Part shown: positions 36,010 to 45,556 of the stretch, in pieces
How the letters are laid out: every line of letters starts with the position of its first letter
How positions within the stretch are numbered: the stretch's first letter is position 1
DNA from: JAPHSX01 sp041554195
Lineage (GTDB): Bacteria > Pseudomonadota > Gammaproteobacteria > Thiohalomonadales > Thiohalomonadaceae
DNA length: 64,000 nt
NCBI GenBank assembly: GCA_041554195.1
Contig: JBFFMJ010000003.1
Coordinates: forward strand, 124,001 to 188,000
Direction of reading: 5' to 3'
The notes under the pieces: model-generated
What the model was told of the DNA's origin: nothing
The model's database searches: none
What the model saw: the letters and a program-made list of their open reading frames with translations, nothing else
Translations under genes and position numbers: made by a program

Positions 36010-38019
36010 TTGAGTCAGACAGAAAAAAACACACGCCGTCAACGCGCTCTCGGAGCCATCCTGCTGGAATTTTTCGGCTCGATGAATCTCGCCATCACCC
36101 TGCTGGTAGCCATCGCCATTGCGGCGATTATCGGCACCGTGCTGCAGCAGAACGAGCCCTATAACAACTACATCATGAAGTTTGGCCCCTACTGGTTCGA
36201 GGTATTTAAATCCCTGGGCCTGTTCAACATCTATGGGGCGCCGTGGTTCCTGGCACTGCTTGGCGTCCTGCTGGTCTCAACCTCGACCTGCGTCTATCGA
36301 AATACACCGGCGATCATCAAGGACATGCGTCACTTCCGCCTGGGGGTGAAGGAGAAGTCACTGCGTGCCTTCCATCACGTCGATGAGTGGCAGGCCCCGG
36401 ATTCCGCGGCCTCTCTGGCCGAAAGCCTGGGCAAGCGACTACAGCTGCGCGGCTACCAGGTACGTCACAAACAGCATAACGGTTACCAGATGGTGGCCGC
36501 CATGCGTGGCGGCATGGGGCGGCTGGGTTACATCCTCTCCCACGTGGCGATTGTGGTGATCTGCATCGGCGGTCTGCTCGACGGTAACCTGCCGCTGAAA
36601 CTGGCGGAGATGAATGGTGATATCAAGGTTGAGACCCGCGATCTGCCAGTGAGCAAGATCCCCGCCGAGAGTACTCTGGGCATCGAGAACAGCTCGTTCC
36701 GTGGCAGCGTCAACATCCCCGAGGGGAGCCGTGGCGACTTCGTCTTCCTGGCGATGCGCGACGGCTACCTGCTGCAAAAACTCCCCTTCACCGTGGCGCT
36801 GGAAGATTTTCGCATCGAGCACTACCCCTCCGGCATGCCCAAGTCATTCGAGAGCGACCTGCTGATCATCGACCCTGAACTTAAGGAGCCGTTACGCAAG
36901 ACCATCTCGGTAAACCACCCTTGGGTTTACAAGGGCTATGCCATCTACCAGGCAAGCTTCTCCGATGGTGGCTCCGAGATGCAACTACAGAGCTGGTCGC
37001 TGGATAACCCGACCGCCGAACCGCTGCAAATTGACGCGGTGGTCAACGGCACTCAGCGCCTCGCCACACCGCGCGGTGAGTATGCCCTGGAGGTTATCGA
37101 CTTCAAGCCCTTTAACGTCTTTCCGGCGGATGAGGAGAGCGGCAAGAAATTCCGCAACTACGGCCCTAGCGTAATTTTCAAATTGCGCGCCACCAACGGC
37201 GAGGCTCGTGAGTACGTGAACTACCAGGCGGCATTGATGGTGGACGGACGCCCCTTCCTGCTCAGTGGCATGCGCTCTACCCCCTCTGAAGAGTACCGCT
37301 TCCTGCATATCCCGATGAGCGCCGACGGCAGCATTGACCGCTTTATGCGTTTTCTGGCGAAGGCGCAGGATGAGGCCCTGATCACCGAGGTCACCCAACA
37401 GCAGGCGGCCACAGACCTGGCAATGCAGCCAGACAATCCGATGTACTCGCAGTTCGTGAACTCCATGGTGGGTCTGGTGCAACTGTTCATCACCGAGGGC
37501 ATTGATGCGGTGGTCACGGTGGCCGAGCAGAACGTGCCCGAGGAGCGACGCGAAGAGGCCCTCTCCTCCTACATTAAGGTGGTACAGGGGGTGCTCGGAA
37601 CCCTCTATGTAGATCTGCTGCGTGAAGAGGGTGTCGATGTCAGTAGCGGCATCAATGAGGCTCAGGCGCTCTACTTTGATGATGCGCTCAACGCCTTCTC
37701 CCTCATCGGTCCCTACGGCTCGCCAGTACTGATGCGCCTGCAGGAGTATAAGCATGTCGAGGCAACTGGCCTGCAGATCACCCGCGCCCCCGGCCAGAAC
37801 GTCGTCTACCTTGGCTGTGTAATGCTGATGGCGGGCGTCTTCTTTATGTTCTATCTTCATCATCGTCGCCTATGGATACGAATAGAAGAGAACGAGGGGC
37901 GGAGCAGCGTGCTATTTGCCGCCGCCGCCCATCGTGAACGAAGTGATTTCGACAAGGAGTTCGAAACGTTGTGCGCGGATCTGCGCCACAACAGTAATAG
38001 TGTTTTAAGCCGAATTTAA
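36010..38019 (+). CDS. resB: Cytochrome c biogenesis protein ResB, long form
   Basis: 669 aa from a TTG at 36010 (TTG AGT CAG ACA; no better start precedes the first helix; the next Met is residue 25). Membrane helices are LAITLLVAIAIAAIIGTVLQ, YGAPWFLALLGVLLVSTSTC and ILSHVAIVVICIGGLL, with a final one near residue 610. The periplasmic domain has ISVNHPWVYKGYAIYQASFSDGGS. It is the usual proteobacterial ResB located next to cytochrome c4, so it is likely the housekeeping copy. It is followed by ccsA after 12 bases. Confidence 0.94.
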   Translation: MSQTEKNTRRQRALGAILLEFFGSMNLAITLLVAIAIAAIIGTVLQQNEPYNNYIMKFGPYWFEVFKSLGLFNIYGAPWFLALLGVLLVSTSTCVYRNTPAIIKDMRHFRLGVKEKSLRAFHHVDEWQAPDSAASLAESLGKRLQLRGYQVRHKQHNGYQMVAAMRGGMGRLGYILSHVAIVVICIGGLLDGNLPLKLAEMNGDIKVETRDLPVSKIPAESTLGIENSSFRGSVNIPEGSRGDFVFLAMRDGYLLQKLPFTVALEDFRIEHYPSGMPKSFESDLLIIDPELKEPLRKTISVNHPWVYKGYAIYQASFSDGGSEMQLQSWSLDNPTAEPLQIDAVVNGTQRLATPRGEYALEVIDFKPFNVFPADEESGKKFRNYGPSVIFKLRATNGEAREYVNYQAALMVDGRPFLLSGMRSTPSEEYRFLHIPMSADGSIDRFMRFLAKAQDEALITEVTQQQAATDLAMQPDNPMYSQFVNSMVGLVQLFITEGIDAVVTVAEQNVPEERREEALSSYIKVVQGVLGTLYVDLLREEGVDVSSGINEAQALYFDDALNAFSLIGPYGSPVLMRLQEYKHVEATGLQITRAPGQNVVYLGCVMLMAGVFFMFYLHHRRLWIRIEENEGRSSVLFAAAAHRERSDFDKEFETLCADLRHNSNSVLSRI

Positions 38020-38031
38020 CCGAGGTACTCC

Positions 38032-39198
38032 ATGTCTGTCTCATCCGAAGTAATGCAAAGTGAATTCGATACCACCCCGTTTCTCAAGCGCCTCGGTGCC
38101 TTTGACTGGGTATGGGCGCTGCTGGTGATCGCCGGCAGTCTCTTTACCCACAATCTGTATGGCCAACTGATGGATGGCTACGAGGTGGGGATACTCTACG
38201 GCAGCGCCGTCGGTCTTATTGGCCTTGGCTGGGGCTGGAAGCCGTTGCGCGGCTTCAGCCTCGCCGTGGCCCTGATCAGCCTCGCCGCGATCGGCCTCTA
38301 TGGCGCGGAGCTGGCTCGCGCCGACACCAGCTTTTTCCTCAAATTCCTCATCTCCAGCCAGTCGGCCATTATGTGGATGAGTGCGCTCTATGTGATGGCC
38401 ACCGCCACCTACATGTTTGCCCTGGCCGTCGGCTCCGACTTTAGCGGCAAGGTCGCCAGTGCCATGACCTGGTCGGCCACGGTGATGGGCACCGTCGGCC
38501 TGATGGTGCGCTGGCGTGAATCCTACCTGCTGGGCGCCGACATCGGCCACATCCCGGTGAGCAATCTCTATGAGGTATTTATTCTCTTCTCTATCATCAC
38601 CGCACTGCTCTATCTCACCTACGAGCGTCGCTATAACAACCGCGCCATCGGTGCCTTCGTCCTCACCGTGATCAGCGCCGCTGTCGGTTTCATCCTCTGG
38701 TACACCTTTGACCGCGAGGCCCACCACATCCAGCCGCTGGTGCCCGCGCTGCAAAGCTACTGGATGAAGATCCACGTGCCCGCCAACTTCGTCGGCTACG
38801 GCGCCTTCGCCCTGGCGGCGATGCTCGGCGTTGCCTACCTGATGATCGACCGCCGCCCCGAAGGTATGCTGGCAAAACGCCTTCCGAGCACCGAGGTACT
38901 CGACGACATTATGTACAAGGCGATCGCCCTGGGCTTCGCCTTCTTCACCGTCGCCACCGTGCTGGGGGCCATGTGGGCTGCCGAGGCCTGGGGCGGTTAC
39001 TGGAGCTGGGATCCCAAAGAGACCTGGGCGTTGATCGTCTGGCTCAACTACGCCGCGTGGCTGCATCTGCGACTAACCAAGGGCTGGCGCGGACGCCCTC
39101 TCGCCTGGTGGGCCATCGTTGGCCTGTTCGTTACCCTCTTCGCCTTTGTCGGGGTAAACATGTTCCTCTCGGGGCTACACTCTTACGGAACCTTGTAA
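38032..39198 (+). CDS. ccsA: Cytochrome c biogenesis protein CcsA/CcsB, housekeeping copy
   Basis: 388 aa, about eight to nine helices. The WWD signature is AWGGYWSWDPKETWALIVWL, with ligand-bearing GADIGHIPVSNLYEVFILF, MKIHVPANFVGYGAFALAA and SGLHSYGTL. It pairs with the ResB just upstream to move and attach heme. It is nearly the same in its C-terminal half as the island copy at 8602, with a longer N-terminus. Confidence 0.95.
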   Translation: MSVSSEVMQSEFDTTPFLKRLGAFDWVWALLVIAGSLFTHNLYGQLMDGYEVGILYGSAVGLIGLGWGWKPLRGFSLAVALISLAAIGLYGAELARADTSFFLKFLISSQSAIMWMSALYVMATATYMFALAVGSDFSGKVASAMTWSATVMGTVGLMVRWRESYLLGADIGHIPVSNLYEVFILFSIITALLYLTYERRYNNRAIGAFVLTVISAAVGFILWYTFDREAHHIQPLVPALQSYWMKIHVPANFVGYGAFALAAMLGVAYLMIDRRPEGMLAKRLPSTEVLDDIMYKAIALGFAFFTVATVLGAMWAAEAWGGYWSWDPKETWALIVWLNYAAWLHLRLTKGWRGRPLAWWAIVGLFVTLFAFVGVNMFLSGLHSYGTL

Positions 39199-39218
39199 GC
39201 TGTACTCCGTTCCATACT

Positions 39219-39249
39219 AAAAAGCCCCGCAGATGCGGGGCTTTTTTTA
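39219..39249 (+). terminator. Intrinsic terminator after ccsA
   Basis: AAAAAGCCCCGC, a short AGAT loop and GCGGGGCTTTTTTT form a perfect stem with a T-run, 20 bases after the stop. Confidence 0.93.
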
Positions 39250-39276
39250 TTACGGCAGATTCATATGTAAGCAGAA

Positions 39277-39513
39277 TTACTCCAATCTCGATGCCCAGAT
39301 AGCCAGTTTATGCCGCATCGACTTCTGCGACACTTGATCCTCAGGCATCGGCTGAATCACCTTGTCGTGTACCAGCAGGCGGTATATGTACTCGATCTTT
39401 TCCGCCGCCGAGTCGGTGGCCTCAAATTCAACCACACCGCGACCCTCACCATACTTAACACCTTCAAGGATCGCCTTTTTCACCAACTCCGCTTCATTCT
39501 TTAGCTTCTTCAT
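39277..39513 (-). CDS. Small conserved protein, possibly DUF5062
   Basis: 78 aa without signal or membrane helix. The sequence (AELVKKAILEGVKYGEGRGVVEF, then KIEYIYRLLVHDKVIQPMPED and MRHKLAIWASRLE) resembles the small DUF5062 proteins of gammaproteobacteria as I recall them. Its function is unknown. It is convergent with ccsA across the terminator. Confidence 0.65.
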   Translation of the reverse strand: MKKLKNEAELVKKAILEGVKYGEGRGVVEFEATDSAAEKIEYIYRLLVHDKVIQPMPEDQVSQKSMRHKLAIWASRLE

Positions 39514-39588
39514 AGCTTCCTCTGCCCAGTATCGTTGATATTGAAAAGCACTACGCTAGAAACTTCGTGAAAACATCAACCGGCAGTC

Positions 39589-39900
39589 CTATGCCATCTC
39601 TACACTATCAGCTACCAGTAATTCATCTAATGATCTCGATGCATCCATCACTCGCATCTCGCACTGATTCTCGTCACACAACCTCATGCTTGAAAAGATC
39701 TTGGCCCTGGCATATATCCCATCTTTAAAATCGATCACCAACTCTTTTCCGTAAGTAAAACACTCTTCATCGGGTAGAAAGGCGGTGGCGGTAACAACTT
39801 GAGGCTCATCTGAATCCAGATCGAATTCATTATAATTTAGCGTAACCGCTTTTACCGCAAGTTCATTACCAACATATATATCAACATCATTTACCAGCAT
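39589..39900 (-). CDS. Small hypothetical cytoplasmic protein
   Basis: 103 aa from the ATG at 39900, favoured because AAGGA lies 8 bases upstream; ATGs at 39906 and 39942 are also in frame. It is acidic and beta-rich, with paired Cys in RLCDENQCEMRVMD, and has no signal peptide. I do not recognise the family. Confidence 0.55.
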   Translation of the reverse strand: MLVNDVDIYVGNELAVKAVTLNYNEFDLDSDEPQVVTATAFLPDEECFTYGKELVIDFKDGIYARAKIFSSMRLCDENQCEMRVMDASRSLDELLVADSVEMA

Positions 39901-40081
39901 TATCATATTCCTTCTGTTGCTTACTAAGCAGGAAAGCTTCATGAATCGACACTATGAAATCACCATTATATCGTTTCAGCCAACCACGCAAATACAACAT
40001 ATCATTCCTATGGCGGATTTTACTTTATCGCTTCAGCACCATTTACAAGGGCGGAACGGTAGCACTCTTCAACTTAATGTA

Positions 40082-40927
40082 TTAGTCGATAAAGCCGCGC
40101 AGGTCTGAAAGGGTGCGGTGAATTGAATGGCAGGTAGCACAGATCTTGACGGCGACACCACCTAACACACGCTGACTCTGTTTCACCTCTTTCGCCTCAA
40201 TCAATTCACCCAGTTTCTTCACCTCGTTCATATTCTCGGCACCCAGCAGGTAATCACGTTGACGCTCTGTCTTATGGCATGCTCCGCAACTCCCAGATAA
40301 ATCGTCCAGTCGATGAGTCATTAAGGTAAAGGCCGATGAGGCAACTTCAAAGCGGTTATCTTCAATACCGATCTTTATACGATTCATTGCCGTACTCAAA
40401 CCCGTCATCGCATCCTTGTATTTCTGTTCTTCCATGGTCTCACTGTCCTCAACCACCATATCGCTAAAATTGGGCCCCCGGTACAGAGCCGCTGTCACCG
40501 CACGAAACTCCTTATGACACCCCATGCAGGATCTTCCTATCTTCTGCTGTAACGAGGCGACCTCCTGATAGTCGCCCTTATTAGCGGCAAGCAAAAGATT
40601 CTGAGACAACTCCACTTCAAGCTCATCAGCCCACTCAGGCACCATCTCGCCGATACTGTTGTAGTCGTCGTTAAATTTCTTTGTCCAGTGAACAAGTCGC
40701 TCCTTATCCTCATAGGCTGAGTACTCACTTATCGCCTGCATCTCTCGACGCAGACGAAACATGGTATGCAACCACACCTGGCGTTTATTGGCCGGCTTAT
40801 ACCACGCCTCAATAGAGGAAGGGGGCTTGGTGAGGTTTACTTCCAGATCATCTTCCGCCATGACCGCCGTGGCACCACTAGCGAAAAAAATCGCTACAAG
40901 TAGTTTGATCGTTTTTGTGTAGTTCAT
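40082..40927 (-). CDS. Secreted tri-heme cytochrome with helical cytochrome c'-like units
   Basis: 281 aa from the ATG at 40927. The signal peptide ends at AVMA-EDD. CMGCH (in IGRSCMGCHKEFR), CGACH (in LSGSCGACHKTER) and CATCH (in KICATCHSIHR) each come at the end of a helical segment, as in class II cytochrome c' where CxxCH is near the C-terminus of a four-helix bundle. Met-rich YKDAMTGLSTAMNRIK supports helical bundles. It is a periplasmic electron carrier of unknown partner. It lies alone, outside the main island. Confidence 0.82.
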   Translation of the reverse strand: MNYTKTIKLLVAIFFASGATAVMAEDDLEVNLTKPPSSIEAWYKPANKRQVWLHTMFRLRREMQAISEYSAYEDKERLVHWTKKFNDDYNSIGEMVPEWADELEVELSQNLLLAANKGDYQEVASLQQKIGRSCMGCHKEFRAVTAALYRGPNFSDMVVEDSETMEEQKYKDAMTGLSTAMNRIKIGIEDNRFEVASSAFTLMTHRLDDLSGSCGACHKTERQRDYLLGAENMNEVKKLGELIEAKEVKQSQRVLGGVAVKICATCHSIHRTLSDLRGFID

Positions 40928-41214
40928 AAAGTGGAGTGCTCCAGCGAATATGCCAATAGATATCGGGATCTCCCGCGTATCCAGCGGCGACCTCTCGAAT
41001 GTATCACCGCTAGACCGGCCACGGCAACCACCGTCGTAATGGCCAATTAACCTGCCAAACCGCCGTCTCAGCCAGGATTTGTGATGAGTATTCTCTGAGC
41101 CCGCATTCCAAAGAGTGGTAAACCGCATGACCTGACGACGCCATCATGGCAAAATCGACAATAACCTATCATCAGCGTTGCAGAATCACATATGCATGAA
41201 GTGGAGAGAATAAA

Positions 41215-41523
41215 ATGAAGCTACGACATTGGGTATTTATCTTCTTTAGCCTGGCCGTCATAAGCGGATGCAGCAACAATGACGAAGGTTATGCAAAGAA
41301 GCTGATTATCGTCTCTCTCAAGAATAATACCGCCATCCAGTTTGTAGAATTTACCCGATTTGATGACAAAAATGCCTGCTACGAGATAAACATCCGCAAC
41401 TACGATGGCCGCGAACAAACCTCATTCATCTCATTACAAAAGGAAAAGGCCACCGACCGGGAGTGGAGTCACTGGACTACAACTGGGAGCCTTGATGAGT
41501 GTCGTGAAGTCATCAAACGCTGA
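41215..41523 (+). CDS. Small hypothetical lipoprotein
   Basis: 102 aa. The signal peptide has a lipobox (FSLAVISGC, Cys about 19). The mature part has two more Cys (NACYEINIRNY and LDECREVIKR) that could form a disulfide. GGAGAG precedes the ATG. I do not recognise the family. Confidence 0.65.
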   Translation: MKLRHWVFIFFSLAVISGCSNNDEGYAKKLIIVSLKNNTAIQFVEFTRFDDKNACYEINIRNYDGREQTSFISLQKEKATDREWSHWTTTGSLDECREVIKR

Positions 41524-41538
41524 GTTAGTACATGCCTT

Positions 41539-41593
41539 CGATTACGCTTTGCTAATCGGGCCTACGAGCTGCTGGGCATAGCTGCCCAGCCTA
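41539..41593. repeat. REP-like palindromic repeat
   Basis: CGATTACGC-TTTG-CTAATCG is followed by CCTACGAGCT and GCTGGGCA-TAGC-TGCCCAGC, two adjoining palindromes of the kind often spread between convergent genes. It lies between the convergent lipoprotein gene and glmS, and may also end transcription. Confidence 0.6.
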
Positions 41594-41607
41594 CAACCCA
41601 GAATCCG

Positions 41608-43440
41608 TTATTCTACTGTAACGGATTTCGCCAAATTCCTCGGCTGATCCACATCCGTCCCCTTCAGTACCGCCACATGATAAGAAAGCAACTGCAACGG
41701 AATGGTGAAAATGATCGGTGAGACATGCCCGCCGCCCGGCGGAATGGTCATTACATGCACCCGCTCGCTGCTGTCCATCCCTGCATCATGATCAGCGAAG
41801 ACATAAAGCTCGCCCCCGCGTGCCCGCACCTCTTCGAGATTGGATTTTAGTTTTTCCAGCAGGTCATCATTTGGGGCGACGGCGATCACCGGCATTACCT
41901 CATCGACCAGCGCCAGCGGACCGTGTTTCAGCTCACCCGCCGGATAGGCCTCGGCATGGATGTAGGAGATCTCTTTGAGCTTCAGCGCTCCCTCCATGGC
42001 AATGGGGTATTGCACCCCACGACCGAGGAACAGGGCATGGTGTTTGTCGGCGAAGCGTTCAGCCAGCTGTTTGATCGGCTCATCGAGTTTAAGCACCTCT
42101 TCGATGTGACGGGGCAGGCCTAACAGCTGCTCGACAATGGTGTTCTCGCGTTCGGCGGTGATACGGTGGCGCCGACCGATGGTTGTGACCAACAGCAGCA
42201 GTGCCACCAGCTGGGTGGTAAAGGCCTTGGTGGAGGCGACGCCGATCTCGGGACCGGCGCGGGTCATCAGGGTAAGGTCGGCCTCACGCGAGAGTGAACT
42301 CTCCGGCACATTGCAGATCGCCAGCGACGGGCCGAAGCCCCACTCCTTGGTGGCACGTAGCGCGGCCAGGGTGTCGGCGGTTTCACCGGACTGGGAGAGC
42401 ACCACCACCAGGGCATCGGGATTCGGTACCGGGTGACGATAGCGGAACTCACTCGCTACCTCGACACGACACGGTAGTCCGGCCACCCCTTCAAACCAGT
42501 TACGTGCCACCATCGCGGCGTGAAAACTGGTGCCGCAGGCAATGAGCTGTACCGATTTGATCTTGTCGAAGATGGCGGCCGCGGTGGGGCCGAAGCTCGC
42601 CTCCAGCACCTTGCCATTGGCCACGCGCCCCTCCAGCGTTTCGATCACGGCCTGGGGTTGCTCGTAGATCTCCTTGAGCATGTAGTGGCGATAATTACCT
42701 CGGCTGGAGGCATCGGCAGTGAGCGCTGACTCTGTGATCTCGCGTTCAACGGGAACTCCCGAGGCATCGTAGATGGTGATTCCTGCACGGGAGATATCGG
42801 CCACATCGCCATCTTCGAGAAAGATAAAGCGGCGGGTGACGGGCAGCAGCGCAGCAACGTCGGAGGCGATAAAATTCTCGCCAATACCGACACCGATAAC
42901 CAGCGGGCTGCCGCGCCGTGCCGCGATCAGCCGTCCCTGTTCAGTGTTACTGACGACACCGAGGGCATAGGCCCCCTCCAGTTCGGTGATCGCATCGCGG
43001 GTGGCCTGCAGCAGCCCCTTACCCTCCGCCTGGTGGTTGTAGATTTGATGCACCACCACCTCAGTGTCGGTCTCGGAGGTAAACTCATATCCCTGTTCGA
43101 TTTGCTGGCGGCGCAGCGACTCATGATTCTCAATAATGCCGTTATGAACAACGGCGACACCCTTCTTGCAGATGTGTGGATGGGCATTTTGTTGCGATGG
43201 CTGGCCGTGGGTTGCCCAGCGGGTGTGGGCGATGCCGAGTGTGCCTTTTAATGGGCGCTCGCCAAGGGCATCGGCCAGAACCTGCACCTTACCGAGCATA
43301 CGCTCGCGGTCGATACACCCCTCGTCATTCACCACGGCGATGCCGGAGGAGTCGTAACCGCGATACTCCAGACGGCGCAGCCCCTCAAGAAGGATACCCA
43401 CTACATCACGTTCGGCTACCGCGCCAACGATCCCGCACAT
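41608..43440 (-). CDS. glmS: Glutamine-fructose-6-phosphate aminotransferase (isomerizing)
   Basis: 610 aa, usual length. The N-terminal glutaminase starts MCGIVGAVAER with the catalytic Cys2 and has HTRWATHGQPS and NGIIEN. Two SIS domains (CGTSFHAAMVARN; VVLSQSGETADTLAAL; FLGRGVQYPIAMEGALKLKE) bind the sugar phosphate. The C-terminal RNLAKSVTVE completes the active site. It makes glucosamine-6-phosphate for cell-wall and LPS precursors. It lies 3 bases after glmU in the same direction. Confidence 0.98.
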   Translation of the reverse strand: MCGIVGAVAERDVVGILLEGLRRLEYRGYDSSGIAVVNDEGCIDRERMLGKVQVLADALGERPLKGTLGIAHTRWATHGQPSQQNAHPHICKKGVAVVHNGIIENHESLRRQQIEQGYEFTSETDTEVVVHQIYNHQAEGKGLLQATRDAITELEGAYALGVVSNTEQGRLIAARRGSPLVIGVGIGENFIASDVAALLPVTRRFIFLEDGDVADISRAGITIYDASGVPVEREITESALTADASSRGNYRHYMLKEIYEQPQAVIETLEGRVANGKVLEASFGPTAAAIFDKIKSVQLIACGTSFHAAMVARNWFEGVAGLPCRVEVASEFRYRHPVPNPDALVVVLSQSGETADTLAALRATKEWGFGPSLAICNVPESSLSREADLTLMTRAGPEIGVASTKAFTTQLVALLLLVTTIGRRHRITAERENTIVEQLLGLPRHIEEVLKLDEPIKQLAERFADKHHALFLGRGVQYPIAMEGALKLKEISYIHAEAYPAGELKHGPLALVDEVMPVIAVAPNDDLLEKLKSNLEEVRARGGELYVFADHDAGMDSSERVHVMTIPPGGGHVSPIIFTIPLQLLSYHVAVLKGTDVDQPRNLAKSVTVE

Positions 43441-43443
43441 AGC

Positions 43444-44811
43444 TTACTTCCCCTTCTTCTGTGGCCGTTTCCAGCCCCTAATGCCCTTTTGCGGCGTACG
43501 CGTAAGGCTAAGCTCGTTATCATTCACGTCTTTGGTGATGGTGGCTCCGGCACCGACGGTGGCCCCCTCACCGATACAGACCGGGGCGACCAGCTGCGAG
43601 TCGGAGCCGATAAAGGCGTTATTGCCGATCACGGTGCGGTGCTTGTTCGCCCCATCATAGTTACAGGTGATGGTGCCGGCGCCGATATTCACGCCGCTGC
43701 CCATGGTGGTATCGCCGATGTAACTCAGGTGATTGACCTTGGAGCCCTCGCCGATCTGACTGTTCTTCACCTCAACGAAATTACCAACGCGCGCCCCCGC
43801 AGCCAGCTCAGTGCCGGGACGGATACGAGCGAAGGGGCCAATAGCGCAGTCAACACCGATCTCCGCCTCTTCCAGCACCGACATCGAGGCGATCTTCACA
43901 CCGTCACCGATGGTGACGTTGGTCAGCACACAGCCGCTGCCGATGGTGACATTGTTGCCGAGTTTTATCGCGCCGTGGAGGATGACATTGGTGTCGATCA
44001 CGATATCCTCACCGCACTCAACGGTGCCGCGCAGGTCAAAGCGTGCAGGGTCGAGCAGAGTGACACCGGCACGCATCAGACGCTCTGCCTGGCGCTGCTG
44101 ATAGACGCGCTCAAGATGGGCCAGCTGTACGCGGTCATTGACCCCCGCCACCTCGTCCTGATCGCTGGTACAGAGCGCATTGACGCTGAGGCCATCCCCC
44201 ACCGCCATGGCGATAATATCGGTAAGGTAGTACTCGCCCTGGGCGTTGCCATTCTCCAGCCGCTTCAGCCAGCCATGCAGTTTAGCGCCATCGGCGGCGA
44301 GGATGCCGGTGTTGACCTCGTTGATCGGCCTCTCATCGGCAGTGGTGTCTTTCTCTTCGACGATGCGCTGCACACGACCGTTGGCATCGCGCACAATGCG
44401 CCCATAGCCGGTGGGATTATCGAGGGACATGGTAAGCAGGGCGATGCCGTCACTCACATGACGGAGCAGTGCATCCAGCGTCGCTTTTGTCACCAGCGGC
44501 ACGTCACCGTAGAGCACCAGTACCGTCGAATCGCCCTTGAGGTTGCCGATGGCCTGCTCCACCGCATGGCCGGTGCCCAGCTGCTCGGCCTGTTCGGCCC
44601 ACAGCAGGGTCTCGTCATTAATCGCCTGTTTCACCGCCTCACCGCCGTGGCCGTAGACCACGTGGATGGCGTGTGGATCAAGCGCGCGGGCGCAGTCGAT
44701 GGCGTGCTGCAGCAGCGGTTTACCGGCAATGCGGTGCAGCACCTTGGGCAGGCGCGAGCGCATGCGGGTACCTTTACCGGCGGCGAGGATAACGACTTCA
44801 AGCTGTGACAT
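43444..44811 (-). CDS. glmU: Bifunctional GlmU acetyltransferase/uridylyltransferase
   Basis: 455 aa. N-terminal pyrophosphorylase: VVILAAGKGTRMRSRLPKVL, then LYGDVPLV and GEYYLTDI. The C-terminal left-handed beta-helix has hexapeptide repeats and the acetyl-CoA region CNYDGANKHRTVIG. It forms UDP-N-acetylglucosamine from glucosamine-1-phosphate. It lies between the ATP synthase side and glmS, the common gammaproteobacterial order. Confidence 0.98.
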   Translation of the reverse strand: MSQLEVVILAAGKGTRMRSRLPKVLHRIAGKPLLQHAIDCARALDPHAIHVVYGHGGEAVKQAINDETLLWAEQAEQLGTGHAVEQAIGNLKGDSTVLVLYGDVPLVTKATLDALLRHVSDGIALLTMSLDNPTGYGRIVRDANGRVQRIVEEKDTTADERPINEVNTGILAADGAKLHGWLKRLENGNAQGEYYLTDIIAMAVGDGLSVNALCTSDQDEVAGVNDRVQLAHLERVYQQRQAERLMRAGVTLLDPARFDLRGTVECGEDIVIDTNVILHGAIKLGNNVTIGSGCVLTNVTIGDGVKIASMSVLEEAEIGVDCAIGPFARIRPGTELAAGARVGNFVEVKNSQIGEGSKVNHLSYIGDTTMGSGVNIGAGTITCNYDGANKHRTVIGNNAFIGSDSQLVAPVCIGEGATVGAGATITKDVNDNELSLTRTPQKGIRGWKRPQKKGK

Positions 44812-44817
44812 AGTAGT

Positions 44818-45291
44818 TTAGTGCAGTACCGAGGGGGTCTGATCGACGCCGTTACGGATCTCATCCGGCGTGGCATCACGCACATCCACCACACGAACGT
44901 GGAAGGTGATGGTCTTGCCTGCCAGCGGGTGGTTGCCGTCGAGGGTAACGGTACCAGCATCGACATGGGTGACGGTCATTTCCAGCGACTCACCCTCTTC
45001 GTTCATGAACTCGGCCTTGGCGCCCAGTTGACGATACTCTGAGGGGACATTCTCAATCGCATCCGAGAAGGTCTTCACCGGATCCCAGTCGCCAAAGGCC
45101 TCTGCGGGGCTAAGACTGACGGAAACAACATCACCGACGGCCTTGCCATCCAGCGCCTCTTCAACCTTCTCAAACAGGCCACTGTCACGACCGTGCAGGT
45201 AGCTTACCGGGGTGTCCATCTGCTCGACCGTCTCACCCGCTTCATCCGCGATGCGGTAACTTACGGTTACCACCTTGTCTTTGCTAATCAC
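44818..45291 (-). CDS. FKBP-type peptidyl-prolyl isomerase, SlyD-like
   Basis: 157 aa without a signal peptide. The SlyD pattern is clear: VTVSYRIADEAGETVEQ, YLHGRDSGLFEKVEEALDGKAVGD, then the IF domain and LDGNHPLAGKTITFHVRVVDVRDA. The His-rich metal-binding tail of E. coli SlyD is absent. It is a cytoplasmic folding helper. It lies 6 bases before glmU. Confidence 0.88.
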   Translation of the reverse strand: MISKDKVVTVSYRIADEAGETVEQMDTPVSYLHGRDSGLFEKVEEALDGKAVGDVVSVSLSPAEAFGDWDPVKTFSDAIENVPSEYRQLGAKAEFMNEEGESLEMTVTHVDAGTVTLDGNHPLAGKTITFHVRVVDVRDATPDEIRNGVDQTPSVLH

Positions 45292-45324
45292 TTAAAATCA
45301 CCTCGCCATAACTTTTAGGCACGA

Positions 45325-45466
45325 CCTAACTGTTCAGAATATTCATCTTTTGTTCCAGTACAAGGCATTTTCGCACACAGGATGTGAGCATATAAATATA
45401 TGTGACCATCCGAGTACGAAAATAACGCCGTAATGGGACAAAAGATGAATATTCTGGACTGTTAGG
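45325..45466. mobile_element. MITE-like imperfect palindrome without coding capacity
   Basis: This 142-base element begins CCTAAC and ends GTTAGG. Its two arms of about 65-70 bases are imperfect inverted copies, for example AGAATATTCATCTTTTGT near 45337 and its complement ACAAAAGATGAATATTCT near 45438. It sits between atpC and slyD. It is probably a miniature inverted-repeat element or a related palindromic repeat. No clear target duplication was seen. Confidence 0.68.
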
Positions 45467-45470
45467 CAAT

Positions 45471-45500
45471 AAAAAAGGGCAGTGTAACACTGCCCTTTTT
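45471..45500. terminator. Bidirectional terminator after the ATP synthase operon
   Basis: AAAAAAGGGCAGTGT and AACACTGCCCTTTTT form a near-perfect palindrome with A and T runs, 57 bases after the atpC stop. Confidence 0.92.
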
Positions 45501-45556
45501 CGATAACACCTTTCACCCGTCGAAATGGGCTCGGGCTTGCATCGTTAGCCTTGCAA

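Noticed and set aside
39917..40108. Small plus-strand open frame of 63 codons
   Set aside because: It overlaps two supported genes at its ends, has no ribosome site and no protein-like features.
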